This document shows, one piece after another, positions 12,955 to 23,784 of a DNA stretch of 64,000 nt. The stretch is taken from positions 11,134,104 to 11,198,103 of the forward strand of contig NC_079976.1 in NCBI RefSeq assembly GCF_029852145.1, given 5' to 3'. The position numbers were made by a program, and so were the translations under genes. A model generated the notes under the pieces. That model worked only from the letters and a program-made list of their open reading frames with translations. It was not told where the DNA came from and did not search any database. How positions within the stretch are numbered: position 1 is the first letter of the stretch; the number at the start of each line of letters is the position of its first letter. Source of the DNA: Microplitis mediator (lineage: Eukaryota; Arthropoda; Insecta; Hymenoptera; Braconidae).

Positions 12955-13250
12955 TGTTTTCGAGCTCAAGAAGCTTGACTTGCTCGAGGACTTAACTTGC
13001 AATCAAAACATAGTTGCGAATACATTTTCAAGCTCTGCGAGCTCGAAAATACTTTTGTATGCTATTGTTTTCGAAAAAAACCGATTTATAGCACTTCTTT
13101 CTCCCACGAAATCTCGCGAACGAATTAACTGATTTTGATAGTTGAGGCGGCAATCGACGCGTTTTATTGAGTTCTAGAGCTGAGTAGATTTTGTAGTCGA
13201 TCGTTTAAGTCGTTTCTGAGAAATCATTAAAATACTAAAAAAAAAAAAAA
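12955..13250. repeat. Family A repeat, copy 2 (fragment)
   Basis: It carries the tttcgagctc motif, 'ctcgcgaacgaattaactgattttgat', 'gaggcggcaatcgacgcg' and the end-type 'ggcgtcggttgac'. It is broken by the SINE array that follows. Confidence 0.7.
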
Positions 13251-13279
13251 TCTGGGCGTCGGTTGACTCTTTTTTGTTG

Positions 13280-13605
13280 ACCATTTTTATATAGTGGAAA
13301 TCTAAACGTGCAAACATGCAAATAATCTTCTCAATAAGACAATTTATAGATAAATTGAGAAAAATATAGATAGCCCGAACTGGGAATCGAACCCAGACCA
13401 ATTCGGTATCGCGCCGAGTGCTCTACCAGTTGAGCTATCCGGCCCTATACTATATTCCGTTCAATTTGATCTATAACTTATTCAGCCACACCCTCCATCA
13501 TACCGTAATACACCATTTTTATATAGTGGAAACCTAAACATGCAAACATGCAAATAACCTTCTCAATAAGACAATTTATAGATAAATTGAGAAAAATAAC
13601 CGGGC
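13280..13605 (-). repeat. tRNA-derived SINE, one full and one partial unit
   Basis: One unit (13289-13506) contains a tRNA-like head with a flank that forms ctcaataagacaatttat…ataaattgag hairpins. A second unit starts again at about 13518 (atatagtggaaacctaaac) and breaks off at about 13600 into family A sequence. The same unit recurs at 61556-61740. Confidence 0.75.
13373..13443 (-). other. tRNA-like SINE core (not a canonical tRNA)
   Basis: It has a 71-nt cloverleaf-like layout: A-box TAGCTCAACTGG, GAGC D-stem, B-box GGTTCGATTCC and a good T-arm CTGGG/CCCAG. The acceptor stem has mismatches. The anticodon loop reads CGCGATA, lacking U33, so it is a pseudo-tRNA. The identical core is at 61621-61691. 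Confidence 0.75.
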
Positions 13606-14104
13606 CAGCCCCAAAACTTCCCGCTGTTTTCGAGCTCAAGGAGCTTGCAAACATCACTGTGAATATATTTTCGAGCTCGAAAATGCTATTACATGGAATC
13701 ATTTTTTTATGAGCTTTTCAAGCTCTAACAAGTAACATTTTATGCTAGAGTTTGAAAAGTTAGGAATCGAAAATCATTAATAATACTGCGGCTTTTAAAT
13801 TTTTATTATCGATTATGTTCTCTGGAATAAATGTGTTGAGGCAGAAATCAATGTCAGTGATCAAAATCAAGATTCCAATGAGTTTTGACTTAGGTCAGAG
13901 CAATAATATATGGAATATCCGAGAAAAACATTAACGACTGGGTTTTTTCAATTTTTTGCTGACAATATGTTTAAAACTAAGGAACAAGTTACATGACATT
14001 ATCTGATGATCAAAAGAGACTATAAAAAGAAAGAGTTGGTATGACTTCAGACACATTTTAGCACATTATATTTTGATTTATCCGGAAAAAATAACATAAA
14101 ATGT
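13606..14104. other. Family A fragment, then unassigned DNA
   Basis: 13600-13740 has the A-family end (…GGGCCAGCCCCAAAACTTCCCGC and tttcgagctc). The rest is AT-rich with nothing recognised. Confidence 0.45.
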
Positions 14105-14757
14105 TATTTTTTTAACTTTTCAGCGCCGATATCTTTCGAACTAATCAACCGATTCTGACGTTTGAGGTGGCAATCGGCGCGTTTTCTTGAATTCTAGAGC
14201 TGATAATATTTTGGTATTGATCGGATAAGTCACTTCAAAGATAATCGAAAAAAACCGTTTTTTACCATTTCTTTCTCCAACAATATCTCTCGAACAAATT
14301 AACCGATTGAGATAGTTGGGGTCGCATTCGACACGGCTTATAAAGTTCTAGAGCTGACTAGATTTTGAAGTCAATTGTTCAACTCGTTTCTGAGAAATCA
14401 CTAAAAAACTAAAAAAAAAAATTTTTTTTTTTTCGTAATTCATCAATATTTTCGAGTCTACTTGATCAAATGATCTGAAATTTTCACGATAGTTGACGGC
14501 TAATAAGCTCTTTCGATTGCCGCCTTAACAATCCAAATCGATCCATTAGTTAACAAGTTACAAAGAGTTCACACACACACACACACACACACACATACAT
14601 ACATACACACACTCGGAGATAATTCTGAAAATAGTCAGAATAGCTTCTTGGGACCTCAAAACGTCGACATCTGATGAAGACTTGATTTTCGAAAATCGGG
14701 GTGAAAACAATAACTTCCCGAATTTTTCGAAAATCATCGATTTTCTTAACGGGAAGT
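14105..14757. repeat. Family A repeat, copy 3
   Basis: It has the typical internal landmarks, a CA/CATA microsatellite at about 14571-14610, and ends ttcttaacgggaagttgaaa. It lies tail to tail with copy 4. Confidence 0.8.
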
Positions 14758-15150
14758 TGAAAATATTCTTCTTTATTTTCTAATAAAATAAGTTTTTTTT
14801 TTAACTTCCCGCTAAGAAAATTGGAAATTTTCAAAAATTCGGGAAGTTATTGGTTTCGGTCCGATTTTCGAAAATCGAATTTCTATCAAATCCTGACGTT
14901 TTAAGGTTCTAGGAAGCTATTCTGACTAATAAAACGATGATGTCCGAGTGTATGTGTGTACGTACGCACGTACGTATGTATGTAAATACCTGTAATCTTT
15001 AAGGTGTCATTCGACGCGGCTTGTTAATATCTAGAAGCTATGAAAAATTGAGCTTGATCGATTAAGTGTGTTCGAAGATATTCCAAAAATAAAATTTTTT
15101 TTTTCAGATCACTTTTAATAAGCTCAATGGATTGATTCCAAAATCTAATT

Positions 15151-17057
15151 CCCTCGCGGATTCGGGGTTACTGTGAAATCACAGTGAAATCACAGTGAAA
15201 TCAATTTTACCGTAAGTTTACTGTGTATTGATGGTAATTTCATAGTGAATTCACAGTCGTTTTGTGCCATTTCGTCACTCTGGTTATATAGTAATTTTAC
15301 AGTAATTTTATGGTAGTTCCATAGTGATTTCACTTGTGATTCTTTTGTAGGTTTAGAATAAAATTACCATACTTTCATGATAATTTTACTGTCGATCAGC
15401 TATCGATTTATGGTAACCCAACAATGGTAACACTGAGGCTTTATCATGGGTTCACAGTCAGTTTATCGTGATTTCACTACGAATTCACTGTGATTCCATA
15501 GTAATCTGATAGTGTTAACTCTGTGACTTTACAATAGTTTCACAGTCAGTTCATAGTAGTTTAACCATGAATTTACCGTGATCCCATGACAACCTAGTAG
15601 TATTAGCACTGTGATTCTATGATATTTTCACAGCAAATTATTCGCGTTTTCTCCATGATTTCACTCTACTTTGATAGTGATCTGATACGGTACATCTATC
15701 ATTAATCCAATTTCAAAATCAAAATTTGAATTTTTAATGTCATTAATCGATAGAAATGGAATTGAAAAAAAAAATAATATCAATTATTTCATAAATGCTC
15801 CTATAATTGTTTGTAAGTTTAGCAAATATTTTGGCACATATGTATTTTATTTATTATAAATTTAGCTATTTTAGGAATTTCCGAGCGAAACTTTATTTGT
15901 AATTATCTAATTTAGTTAATTTTATAAAAGCTTAAGACGGTAAAATTCTTCAGAATTATAAAAAAAAATAAATAAATAAAAAAATTGAATAACTTTTTTT
16001 TTAAAACTGTATAAATTGAATTTAAACTACTGCAAAAAATAAAGAGAACATCATTTAGATTAATATTTCAATAGTAAATATTTATTATTTATCATAATTT
16101 AGAATAAAATATTCTTCAGTTCAGAAAACTTGATGATTTACAAATGAAGGCAAACATTTTTTTTTTTATGAATATCGTATTCTTTTAATTTTATAGTATT
16201 TAATAAAATAATTTTTCTTATAACTTAGTCTTGAGTATATATAGTATTGAATAGCATCAAGTAACAGATTAAATATTTAGTTCCGAATGCGTGTGGTGGT
16301 CGAGTGGGCTAAAGTACATGACTTAAGCTGCTCTTCAATCGAAGGGTCGGCAGTTCAAGTCCCATCGTACGTTAAAAAAAAATAAAATTCCTTCTTTACC
16401 GAGGGTAAAAAATAGCATTTAATTCTCCAGAGGAATTACATGAAGTCATACAAAGGGATAATAAATAATTTTTTTAAACAAGAAAAATTATTTATTGAAA
16501 AACCAAGATTAGGATTATTGTTGCTATTATAATATTATTATTAATTTTATTATTATTATCTTTGAATCAATAAATATAGGATCTCAATATTGCCCCTAAA
16601 TCTCGATGAAAACTAAGCAGATCCAGGATTAAATGATTAAGAAATCACAGTAATATTACTGTCAATTCACAGCGATATTATTGTGATTTCACGAAGAATC
16701 TATAGTAAGACTGCTGTGAAATCACTGTATGATCACGGTATTATTACTGAGAAAGCATGACTGAAGCACTGCAGATCCAGCATAAACTGATAGTGAAATC
16801 ACTGTAAATACACAGTGAGACAACTGTCAACTTACAGCTATACTACTGTAAATTGACTGTTATGCTATTGTGATTCTACTATGAATCGATGGTGAAATCA
16901 TCATAAAATTACCATCGGATGATAGTTATCACACAGTAAGCAAATGGCACAAAGTTACAGTGATTTCACTGTCATTTCACTATGGGTTCACTATCTTTCC
17001 ACTATGATTTCACCGAAATTTCACCATGATTTCGGAGTAATCCCGAGTCCGCGAGGG
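15151..17057. mobile_element. Element alpha: motif-array transposon with a tRNA-Leu-like core
   Basis: 1,907 bp. The termini CCCTCGCGGATTCGGGGTTACT and its mirror differ at two positions, with a TT duplication at 15149-15150 and 17058-17059. Both arms (15170-15680 and 16640-17040) are dense with variants of CACAGTGAAATCAC and its complement, dozens in all. The AT-rich middle holds a tRNA-like core at 16290-16371. It has no open frame, so it is non-autonomous. Confidence 0.85.
16290..16371 (+). other. tRNA-Leu(UAA)-like Pol III core
   Basis: A class II layout: A-box-like TGGTCGAGTGG, anticodon region TGACTTAAGC giving UAA, a long variable segment, and B-box-like CAGTTCAAGTCC. The T-stem pairs poorly, so it is a relic. 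It lies near the middle of alpha. Confidence 0.6.
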
Positions 17058-17737
17058 TTAGCTCTAAAACTTTACAAGCCGCGTCGAATGCCACCTCAAC
17101 CATAAAAATCGGTTCATTCGTTCCAGAGAAACCGAAAACGAAAGAATTCAAAAAATTTTTTTTCTTGGTTTCTTTCGAAATTTTTCAAAAACGACTTGAT
17201 AAATTAATTCCAAAATCTTATCAGCTCTAGAAGTCAATAAAACGCGTCGATTGCCACCTCAACCGTCTCAATCAGTTGATTCGTTAGAAAGATATCGTTG
17301 ATAAAAGAAATAGTAAAAAACGTTTTTTTCGGAAACAACGGCCTACAAAAGTATTTTCGAGCTCGAAAATGTTTTCACAACAATATTTTTGAGCTCAAGG
17401 AGCTCGAAAACAGCGGGAAGTTTTGGGGCTCGTCCGCAGGGTCAACCGATAGACCGATTTTTTTTTAGGGTATGTTCTTCTAAACTTGGGTGGGTAATCT
17501 CTCAGGCGAAACATTTGTATAACCTATATCAAGCTTTGCCGGTCTTCGGCGGGCTTGCTTGATAGTACAATTATATTTCATGTCTCGCCCTTTGAGTTAC
17601 AAAGGTAGACCTTCAGAGTTAAAATGAAATTTTTTTCTATCTTTGTCTTTCATTTTGTCTCAACGTACAAAAAAACAAAAACAAAAAGAAAAAAAACAAA
17701 AATTACACACAAACAACAAATTATCGTCTTATTTTAG

Positions 17738-19146
17738 TTAATCCTTTTTCTCCGACAAAAGTACTATTGACGCAAAATTGTCCTCATCTGACAAATTCAT
17801 GGGAAGTCTATAGAAATCAGCAAAGACACGAGATCTCTCTGACCATCCTGCCACTCTCTTAATGACCTGGATGTTAGCCCCTTTCTCAGTCGTTTTCCAA
17901 GTATTCGCATGTCTGCATGGATAATAAAAAATAATAGTGGCAACTCTCTGAGATAGTACTGAGTACTTTCTGTAAAAAAAAAAATTTCAGAAAGTACTGT
18001 ATGCTATCTAGACTGTATCCACGACTCGCTGGATAGTGCTGAGTACTTTACACTCTTAGGTAGTAGTCAGTGGCATCTGTAAAGTAATAAGTACTTTGCC
18101 GGAAAGTATAGGCGCGTTTCTAAGTTATTACAAGATACTATCTGCAGATAGCACGTGTGTCCAGCGACTATTCAGCGAGTAGTGGATACAGTCTAGATAG
18201 CATACAGTGCTTTCTGAAATTTTTTTTTTTACAGAAAGTACTCAGTACTATCTCAGAGAGTTGCCACTACTATTTTTTATTTTCTGTGTGGTACTATGGG
18301 CCTTGAAGGTATCTGGTACTCCCGATTCTGCTAAGGCTGATCTCAACCATCTGCCGATTGCATCGGTCTTCACTCGTCGGTATGGTCTATTGAATGAGAT
18401 GAACAAGTATTTCTCCTCTGGGTCTCTTAATGTTTTAAATATTTTTATGTAGTGCTTCAACGTCTGAGCAATACAAAGCTCCGGTTTCTTCTTAAAATAT
18501 GGCAGGACTAACACTGGCTGCTTTGCCCCTTTTCTGGACGATTTTACTCGATCAGAAATCTTTATTTCTAATTTTTCGGCTTTATACACAATATTATCCA
18601 TTCTAATAGCTGCCAGGGTTTGGATTCTCTGACTTGTCCCCAACGCCAGGAGTACTACTAATTTCTTAGAAATCGTCTTGAGATCTAATGAGTCTAACGG
18701 ATACCATTCTTCTAGACCCTCTAAGACCGGGTCAAGATCCCATGTCGACTCATATCTGGGTCCACTGGGCCGCTGTTTGTAGGGTCCCTTTATAAATCTT
18801 GATATTACTCCGTTATTAGTACTATCCTCTGTCGAGGTCAACGCTAGTGCTGTTCTAGCAGAGTTCAACACGCCGAACCTTGCCCCACCCTTAAACCTTT
18901 TTGTCAAAAAGGCTAGGATCTTTGTCGCTGGCGCGTTCAAAGGATCCGCCTTCTTTTCTTCACAAAAAATCCACCATGCCTTTAACGTCGAATTATATTG
19001 TTTCAACGTTGACTCCTCTAACAAAGAGATTATTATGTCCAATGAGTCTCCTGGCGCGTTTTTCCTTAAAAATGCTTCCCTGATAGCCTCACGGCAACCA
19101 GAGTAAGTGTTGTAGCTAATGGATAAACTAATGACCTGCGAGATGA
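17738..19146 (-). pseudogene. DIRS tyrosine recombinase, interrupted by a MITE
   Basis: The first part (19146-18291) shows the N-terminal SGCREAIREAF region and the core domain with the catalytic Arg box (LGTSQRIQT). The reading breaks after KAHST at the MITE (17916-18288) and resumes with RHA, then AGWSERSRVFADFY, which carries the catalytic Tyr. Removing the MITE and one 2-bp repeat restores the classic HSTRHA box. The stop is at 17738-17740. In the ancestor this enzyme would join circular DIRS DNA to the genome. Identity is from motif recognition. Confidence 0.85.
17916..18288. mobile_element. 373-bp MITE inside the DIRS recombinase
   Basis: Long inverted ends: CATGGATAATAAAAAATAAT… against CACAGAAAATAAAAAATAGT…, continuing through agtggcaactctctgagat over about 75 bp. 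TG duplication at 17914-17915 and 18289-18290. The body has repeated AGTACTTTCTGT and GATAGTACTGAG motifs in both orientations. No coding capacity. Confidence 0.9.
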
Positions 19147-19150
19147 CAAT

Positions 19151-20143
19151 TGTAATGGGTTCACTTACTCAATTAATTAAGATGTGGCCTTAATTAAGTA
19201 AGGTTCCACACATGTGTAAAACTTAAGGTGTTTTACGACCTTTGCTTAGCTAATCAGCCTCAGGACAGGATTTTACCCGTACTGGGCCACGCAGTACAAA
19301 ATTTAGAAGAGAGAGAATCTTATGGTACCTATACTTGTAAAGGAAAATTAAATTTAGGAAATTAATTGATAAATTTATATATATTAAATAAGACTGGCAT
19401 TTATTGCAACGAAGTCGTCTTACAAATAAAATAAATGGATATGAACAATAGTTAAAGATGGCTGATGAAACGACTCGGCTGAATTGACAAATTTATACTG
19501 ACTCGACTGACTTTACAAATTAATAATTCACAGATTTACAAATGACTCTACTATTTAACAATTTTTCTGACAACAATTTTATAAATGATTTTTAACCAAC
19601 AATATACTCCACTCACGTCAACTTTATTTAAATTTATTCCGATGTTCCGACCTCCCCTCCAACAGTCTCAAGTTCTCCAGTCCTCAAATCCAAACCAACG
19701 AATCACCTCCAAAATCCGCAATCTTTAGCACTCCAATTATCCAATAATATCTCCAAAAAATATCAAAATAACTCCAAAATAAGCTTCCACCTCGACTGAT
19801 GGGCTTATAAGCTCTTGGTTGCAAAATTTGGCGTATAACCTTGGTACTTGGTCGTGTAGTAGAATTAACAGTAGCAAAGGGTGGCCCAGGAAAAATTTCG
19901 TCCGTTGCCGTCGCGTGCCCACAACCAAGAGAGCGAGTGCTCGCAAACTCTGAGCCTCATACCCTCACTTGCAGGTCTGTCAATGTCAAGAAAATAATGA
20001 CTGGTCGAAACTCGACGGTAGTGATCCCAGTGATAAGAAGGTTGTAACATTATCGGCCGTTGTTGTAGGAGGAGGCCGCTCTCGTTTTGGCGCGAGTCGA
20101 TTTGAATTCAAAAATAAAATAGAACAAATTCTACCCCGTTACA
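19151..20143 (-). mobile_element. Solo LTR, family C, complete
   Basis: 993 bp. On the minus strand it begins TGTAACGGGG and ends CCCATTACA, with a 4-bp duplication (CAAT on the plus strand, 19147-19150 and 20144-20147). A poly(A) signal AATAAA lies at about 19400 on the minus strand. It interrupts the DIRS frame between NLLL and the SSRRSLVYPLA-type segment. A Ty3/gypsy-like origin is likely from the duplication length; no internal genes remain. Confidence 0.85.
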
Positions 20144-20147
20144 CAAT

Positions 20148-20265
20148 AATAAGTTAGTATTAGGTTCAAAGGTTAACCAATCACCTACAATCATTTTTTG
20201 GAAAGCAGGGAACCACGGTTGGTGAAACCAACGATATTCTTTCTGCCCTATCATCCCTAATTTTT
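20148..20265 (-). pseudogene. DIRS RT/RNase H C-terminal fragment
   Basis: Minus-strand translation gives …HQPWFPAFQKMIVGDWLTF, the conserved region after RNase H in DIRS polyproteins. Across the solo LTR it continues at 19146-19075 (…PLATTLTLVAVRLSGKHF, then stop), overlapping the recombinase frame as expected for DIRS. Confidence 0.75.
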
Positions 20266-20820
20266 AACTTCCCGCTAAGAAAATCGATAATATTCGAAAA
20301 ATTCGGGAAGTTATTGTTTTCGCCCCGATTTTCAAGAATCGAGTTTTCATCAGATGTTTTGAGGTCCTAGGAAGCTATTCTGACTATTTTCAGATTGATG
20401 TCCGAGCGTCTGTATGTATGTGTATCTATGTATGTAAACTCGTTGTAACTTTTTAACTAATGAATCGATTTGGATGGTTAAGGTGGCAATCGAAAGAGCT
20501 TTTTGGCCATTAACTTTTCTGAAAATTTCAGATCATTTGATCAAGTAGACTCGAAAATATTTGCGAATTACGAAAAAAAATTTTTTTTTTAGTTTTTTAT
20601 TGATTTCTCAGAAACGACTCAATCGATCGACTCCACACTCTACACTCTAATCAGCTCTAAAACTCAATGAAACGCGTTGATTGACACCTGAGCTATCTCA
20701 ACCAGTTAATTTGTTCGACAGATATCGCGGGAGAAAGAAATGGTAAAAAACGGTTTTTTTCGATTATCTTTGAAGTGACTCATCCGATCAATTCTAAAAT
20801 CTAATCAGCTTTAGAACTTC
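20264..20820. repeat. Family A repeat, copy 5
   Basis: It begins TTAACTTCCCGCTAAGAAAATC and has the family landmarks through gatatcgcgggagaaag and aaatctaatcagctttagaac. It replaces DIRS sequence between the RNase H domain and the QPWFP segment. Confidence 0.8.
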
Positions 20821-21240
20821 TGGGTGATTAAAGCATTTAACTATGGACTGATAGGCATAATTAGCAATTTTCCACTCTGCGTCTTCATTTAAAACTCTGG
20901 ACAGCGTATCTGCTTCCACATTTTGACCAGACGCAATATACGACGCCTGTACCCACAAGCCCTGGACCTCACACCCGTTCCAAATTTCTTTTGCCAATTG
21001 ATGTAGCCCTCCATACCTTACACCACCCGTCTTATTAATGTATGATAATGTCGTTGTATTATCTACCCATAACATAACACTAGATGATGACAGGTTCTGT
21101 ACCAATGTCCCAAGGGCCAGAAATGCTGCTTTTAGCTCCAAATAATTAATGTGAAGGGTCCTTTCTTCAAGGGTCCATTCACCGTGTGCTCCCTCACCTT
21201 TACAAAAGGCTCCCCAGCCCGTAAGACATGCGCCTGAGAA
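20794..21240 (-). pseudogene. DIRS RNase H domain
   Basis: Minus-strand reading gives SGACLTGWGAF, then LHINYLELKAAF, LWVDNTTTLSYINKTGG and ASYIASGQNVEADTLSR, the DIRS-type RNase H signature. The first catalytic Asp expected in 'DASLTGWG' is Gly here (GGC), while the Glu (ELKAA) and second Asp (WVDN) remain. The domain is truncated by the family A copy. Confidence 0.85.
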
Positions 21241-21257
21241 AATTTCGCGCGCGAAAT

Positions 21258-21605
21258 TTAATTTCCGGTAACTCTACTATTATATTCTTTGAATCCAATA
21301 TAAAACCTAGCAATTTGCATCTGGTACTCGAAGCCATATTGTATTTTTTTCCAATTAATAACAAAACCCAAGGAATCTAATACCGCACACGTTATACCTA
21401 TATTCCTACTACATTCTTTAGGTGTCAATGCCATGCACAAGAAATCTTCTAGATAGATGACTGACATATATCCCCGAGACCTTAGCCAACCTATCACTGG
21501 CTTCATTAACTTTGTAAAAATCCTTGGGCTAACTGAGAGCCCAAATGGTAAAGAAACGAATTCGTATATCTGTCCTCGGAAGATAAATCTCAGGAATTAT
21601 CTATG
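21258..21605 (-). pseudogene. DIRS reverse transcriptase palm fragment
   Basis: It reads FLRFIFRGQIYEFVSLPFGL, then KLMKPVIGWLRSRGYMSVIYLEDFL. The active-site box is YLED instead of the usual YLDD. The upstream frame stops one codon before FLRF (TAA where Lys is expected). The frame ends at a perfect palindrome (21240-21259) where a deletion joins it to RNase H out of frame. Confidence 0.85.
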
Positions 21606-21875
21606 TTTCCTTGTTACTGGAACTGCAAAACTCTCATTGAGTTTTTCACCAAACAGGAACGCATCAGTATCTCTTTTTTCAAGCACCGATGCCACTTGTT
21701 TCGACAAGCTCGGCATTAAGCACGCCTTGCGTGCTACTGTTTGAGAATGAAAAATCTCTGCTTGTAACATAGTAACGTCCCATATATATGGCAAGATACT
21801 TTTCGATTCCACTGAATCGTTTGACATCAACGCCGTCACCACTGGTGCCAAGGCTGACAGTGATGTACCGCCCAA
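21597..21875 (-). pseudogene. DIRS gag fused by deletion to RT
   Basis: The gag-like part (…QTVARKACLMPSLSKQ…DAFLFGEKLNE) is typical of DIRS/PAT gag. It passes directly into SFAVPVTRKHR, the start of the RT palm, so the gag C-terminus and RT N-terminus are missing. Upstream on the minus strand SLKRDKYLTLTQN continues the gag frame. Confidence 0.75.
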
Positions 21876-21906
21876 ATTCTGGGTTAAAGTTAAATATTTG
21901 TCTCTC

Positions 21907-22140
21907 TTAAGAGACCCCTCTTTGCAATTGACGAATGCAGCTCCAGTTTAGTTCAGCCACTGCTGGTTCTTCACCAGTTATCTGTAAAATTTCATTGTCT
22001 AGATGTAACGGTGGCTCTTCCTTCTCAAACCCAGACGGTGACACGACCGATGATCCAAAGACAATTGATCCCCGACAATTGATCCTCGCGACGATTGATC
22101 CGACGATAATTGATATGTCGACAACTGATCCACGCGACAA
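21907..22140 (-). pseudogene. DIRS gag middle fragment
   Basis: Residues PPLHLDNEILQITGEEP resemble the segment before the conserved gag helices of DIRS elements. The frame then shifts relative to KRDKYLTLTQN, a sign of decay. The N-terminal third derives from the motif array at 22050-22190, not from gag. Confidence 0.5.
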
Positions 22141-22190
22141 TTAATGGTAATCACAATTTATCCATACACAATTGATCGATCGATAAAATA
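22050..22190. repeat. Small motif array, GACAATTGATCC
   Basis: About seven variants of (C)GACAATTGATC and CGCGACAATT in tandem. The motif resembles the arms of element delta (CGCGACAATTCACC) and may be a fragment of that family. Confidence 0.55.
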
Positions 22191-22900
22191 TCCCGTTTTA
22201 GCACAATTAATTCAACTATCGAACAGTTAGAGAGCATTACAACTAATTGTAACAAGATGATATATATGGGGCATTCCACGCCAAATCGGACGGTTTCAAA
22301 AATTGATTTTTCCGATTTTCTTATTTTTTTGGTATTTGTTAGTACCCCATAAAAGAGGCTTCCTGGTAAATTTTGAGATTTTGTTGATCAATGGTTCAAA
22401 AAATATCGAATTTTCAAAAAAACCTCTTTTTTTATGGTTTTTTGATCATAACATTCGTAATAATGGTCAAAATTCAATGGTTTTTTTTTTCAAAATTTTC
22501 GTTTTTAGATGGCCTTTACAGTAAAAAATACAAAACAAACAAAATGTACGAAATGTTTTTAATCGAGATTTTGAATTTTAAGTTTTCAACCGTGTTTTTA
22601 AAAAAAGATTTTCGATTTTCTTGAAAATTTTCTATCTTAAACTTCGATCCATTCTGCAACTTTTAAGCCCGGTCCGGTAGTGGGCCTTCCATAATTACTA
22701 TTTTTTTTCGATTTTTGAAAATTGAAAAAATTTTTTTTTCGCTATCAATTATTATCAGTACCGAATTTTGACACTGTACACTTGTTTTTCTTGCATATTA
22801 TAAATTGATTTCGATATTTTTTTGTTCTGAGTAGGGATTTAAAAGCAGTAAGTAAAAGTTAATGCTCTTTATAAGCAGTTGTAATAGATGTTTTTATTTA
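22191..22900. other. Unassigned AT-rich insert
   Basis: A terminus-like GGGGCATTCCACGCCAAATCG begins at about 22269, but no mirrored end was found. Frames at 22303 and 22391 are Phe-rich by base composition. Confidence 0.4.
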
Positions 22901-22909
22901 TTGAGAAGC

Positions 22910-23520
22910 AATTATTTTGAAGCGAAAGAAACGGTCGGTGTCGTTTTCGGTGACATTTCCGATGTCGGTGTCGTCGTCGGCGATATTTTCGGTATTGATT
23001 TCAGCGATGTTATCAGTGTCTCTTTCAGCGGTGTTAACGGTGTCGCTTTCGGCGATGTAATCAATGTCGATATTGGCAATGTCATCGGTGTCGATTTCGG
23101 CGATGTTGTCGGTTTCGGCGATGTCATCCGTGTCGGTTCTGGCGATGTTATCGAAGTCGGTGTCGGCGAAATATTCGAGGTCGGTGTCATTGATCGGGTT
23201 GAACCACTCGATGCGTAACCATTGCTCGAATCAGTGTCTTCTCTTCTCGATTTGTTCTTCGGTTTGTTCGGTGAACGTTGTTCATAACTGTTCACGGTCG
23301 TATTCGCTGCTGGTTCGTCGTTGTTTCTCGGAATAAATCGTCGAGGGCTCAGTGTGGGCCCAAGTTGGCATACTGGTAGTTCTGTAGCCAGAATTGGTCC
23401 CAATGTCTCCGTACGAGGCGGTAATCGGTTCTCGGAGTTCGTATTCATGCTCAGTAAGCCAGGTGACGTACTGGTTACAGTCGTAGTCGATGCTGTGGTC
23501 ACATGAACGGTGCTTACCAC
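22910..23520 (-). CDS. Ser/Thr/Pro-rich frame of the LTR element (doubtful)
   Basis: 202 residues. The C-terminal half is a degenerate repeat around TSPxPT, encoded by a minisatellite of about 18 bp (22940-23190, GTCGGTNTCGGCGATGTNATC on the plus strand). It lies downstream of the tRNA-Lys primer site at 24235-24252 on the same strand, so it could be gag-derived. No conserved gag domain is seen, and the antisense frame is equally open because of the repeat. Confidence 0.3.
22940..23190. repeat. 18-bp minisatellite
   Basis: About 14 units of GT(C/T)GNTTTCGGCGATGT, in register with codons on both strands. It explains the opposing Ser/Pro/Thr and Gly/Val/Asp frames. Confidence 0.85.
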
Positions 23521-23784
23521 AGCTGGGCGCTTTAAATACTACATACTGTGTTTGTATGCAGGCAAAACCGTATGGTCGGCCGGTTGTTGATCGTCGACGG
23601 TCCAGGGTGTGTCGGAATGTCGCTTTTTTCTAAGCGCACAATATAGTCGGTCACGGCGTGATTTTTCTGTTCCTAATGGACTAGCATTTAGGGTAAGCAG
23701 AAGCTCGCGTAGCTGCGTCGATGTTAAGTCGTTGATCCACTCGTAATCGGATTCGTATCCTACTGAACTCGGTGTATGAGCTGT

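Larger units (their letters stand above)
14797..17470. repeat. Family A repeat, copy 4, split by element alpha
   Basis: It starts TTAACTTCCCGCTAAGAAAA and ends …GGGTCAACCGATAGACCG. It is in opposite orientation to copy 3 and interrupted at 15151-17057. The halves align across the break with other A copies (ccaaaatctaat / agctctaaaactttacaagccgcg), giving a testable empty site. Confidence 0.85.

Noticed and set aside
13373..13443. A functional tRNA gene here and at 61621
   Set aside because: Mismatched acceptor stem, no U33, and the sequence lies within a repeated SINE unit.
22862..23218. Gly/Val/Asp-rich plus-strand frame
   Set aside because: Shadow of the 18-bp minisatellite; the opposite strand is equally open.
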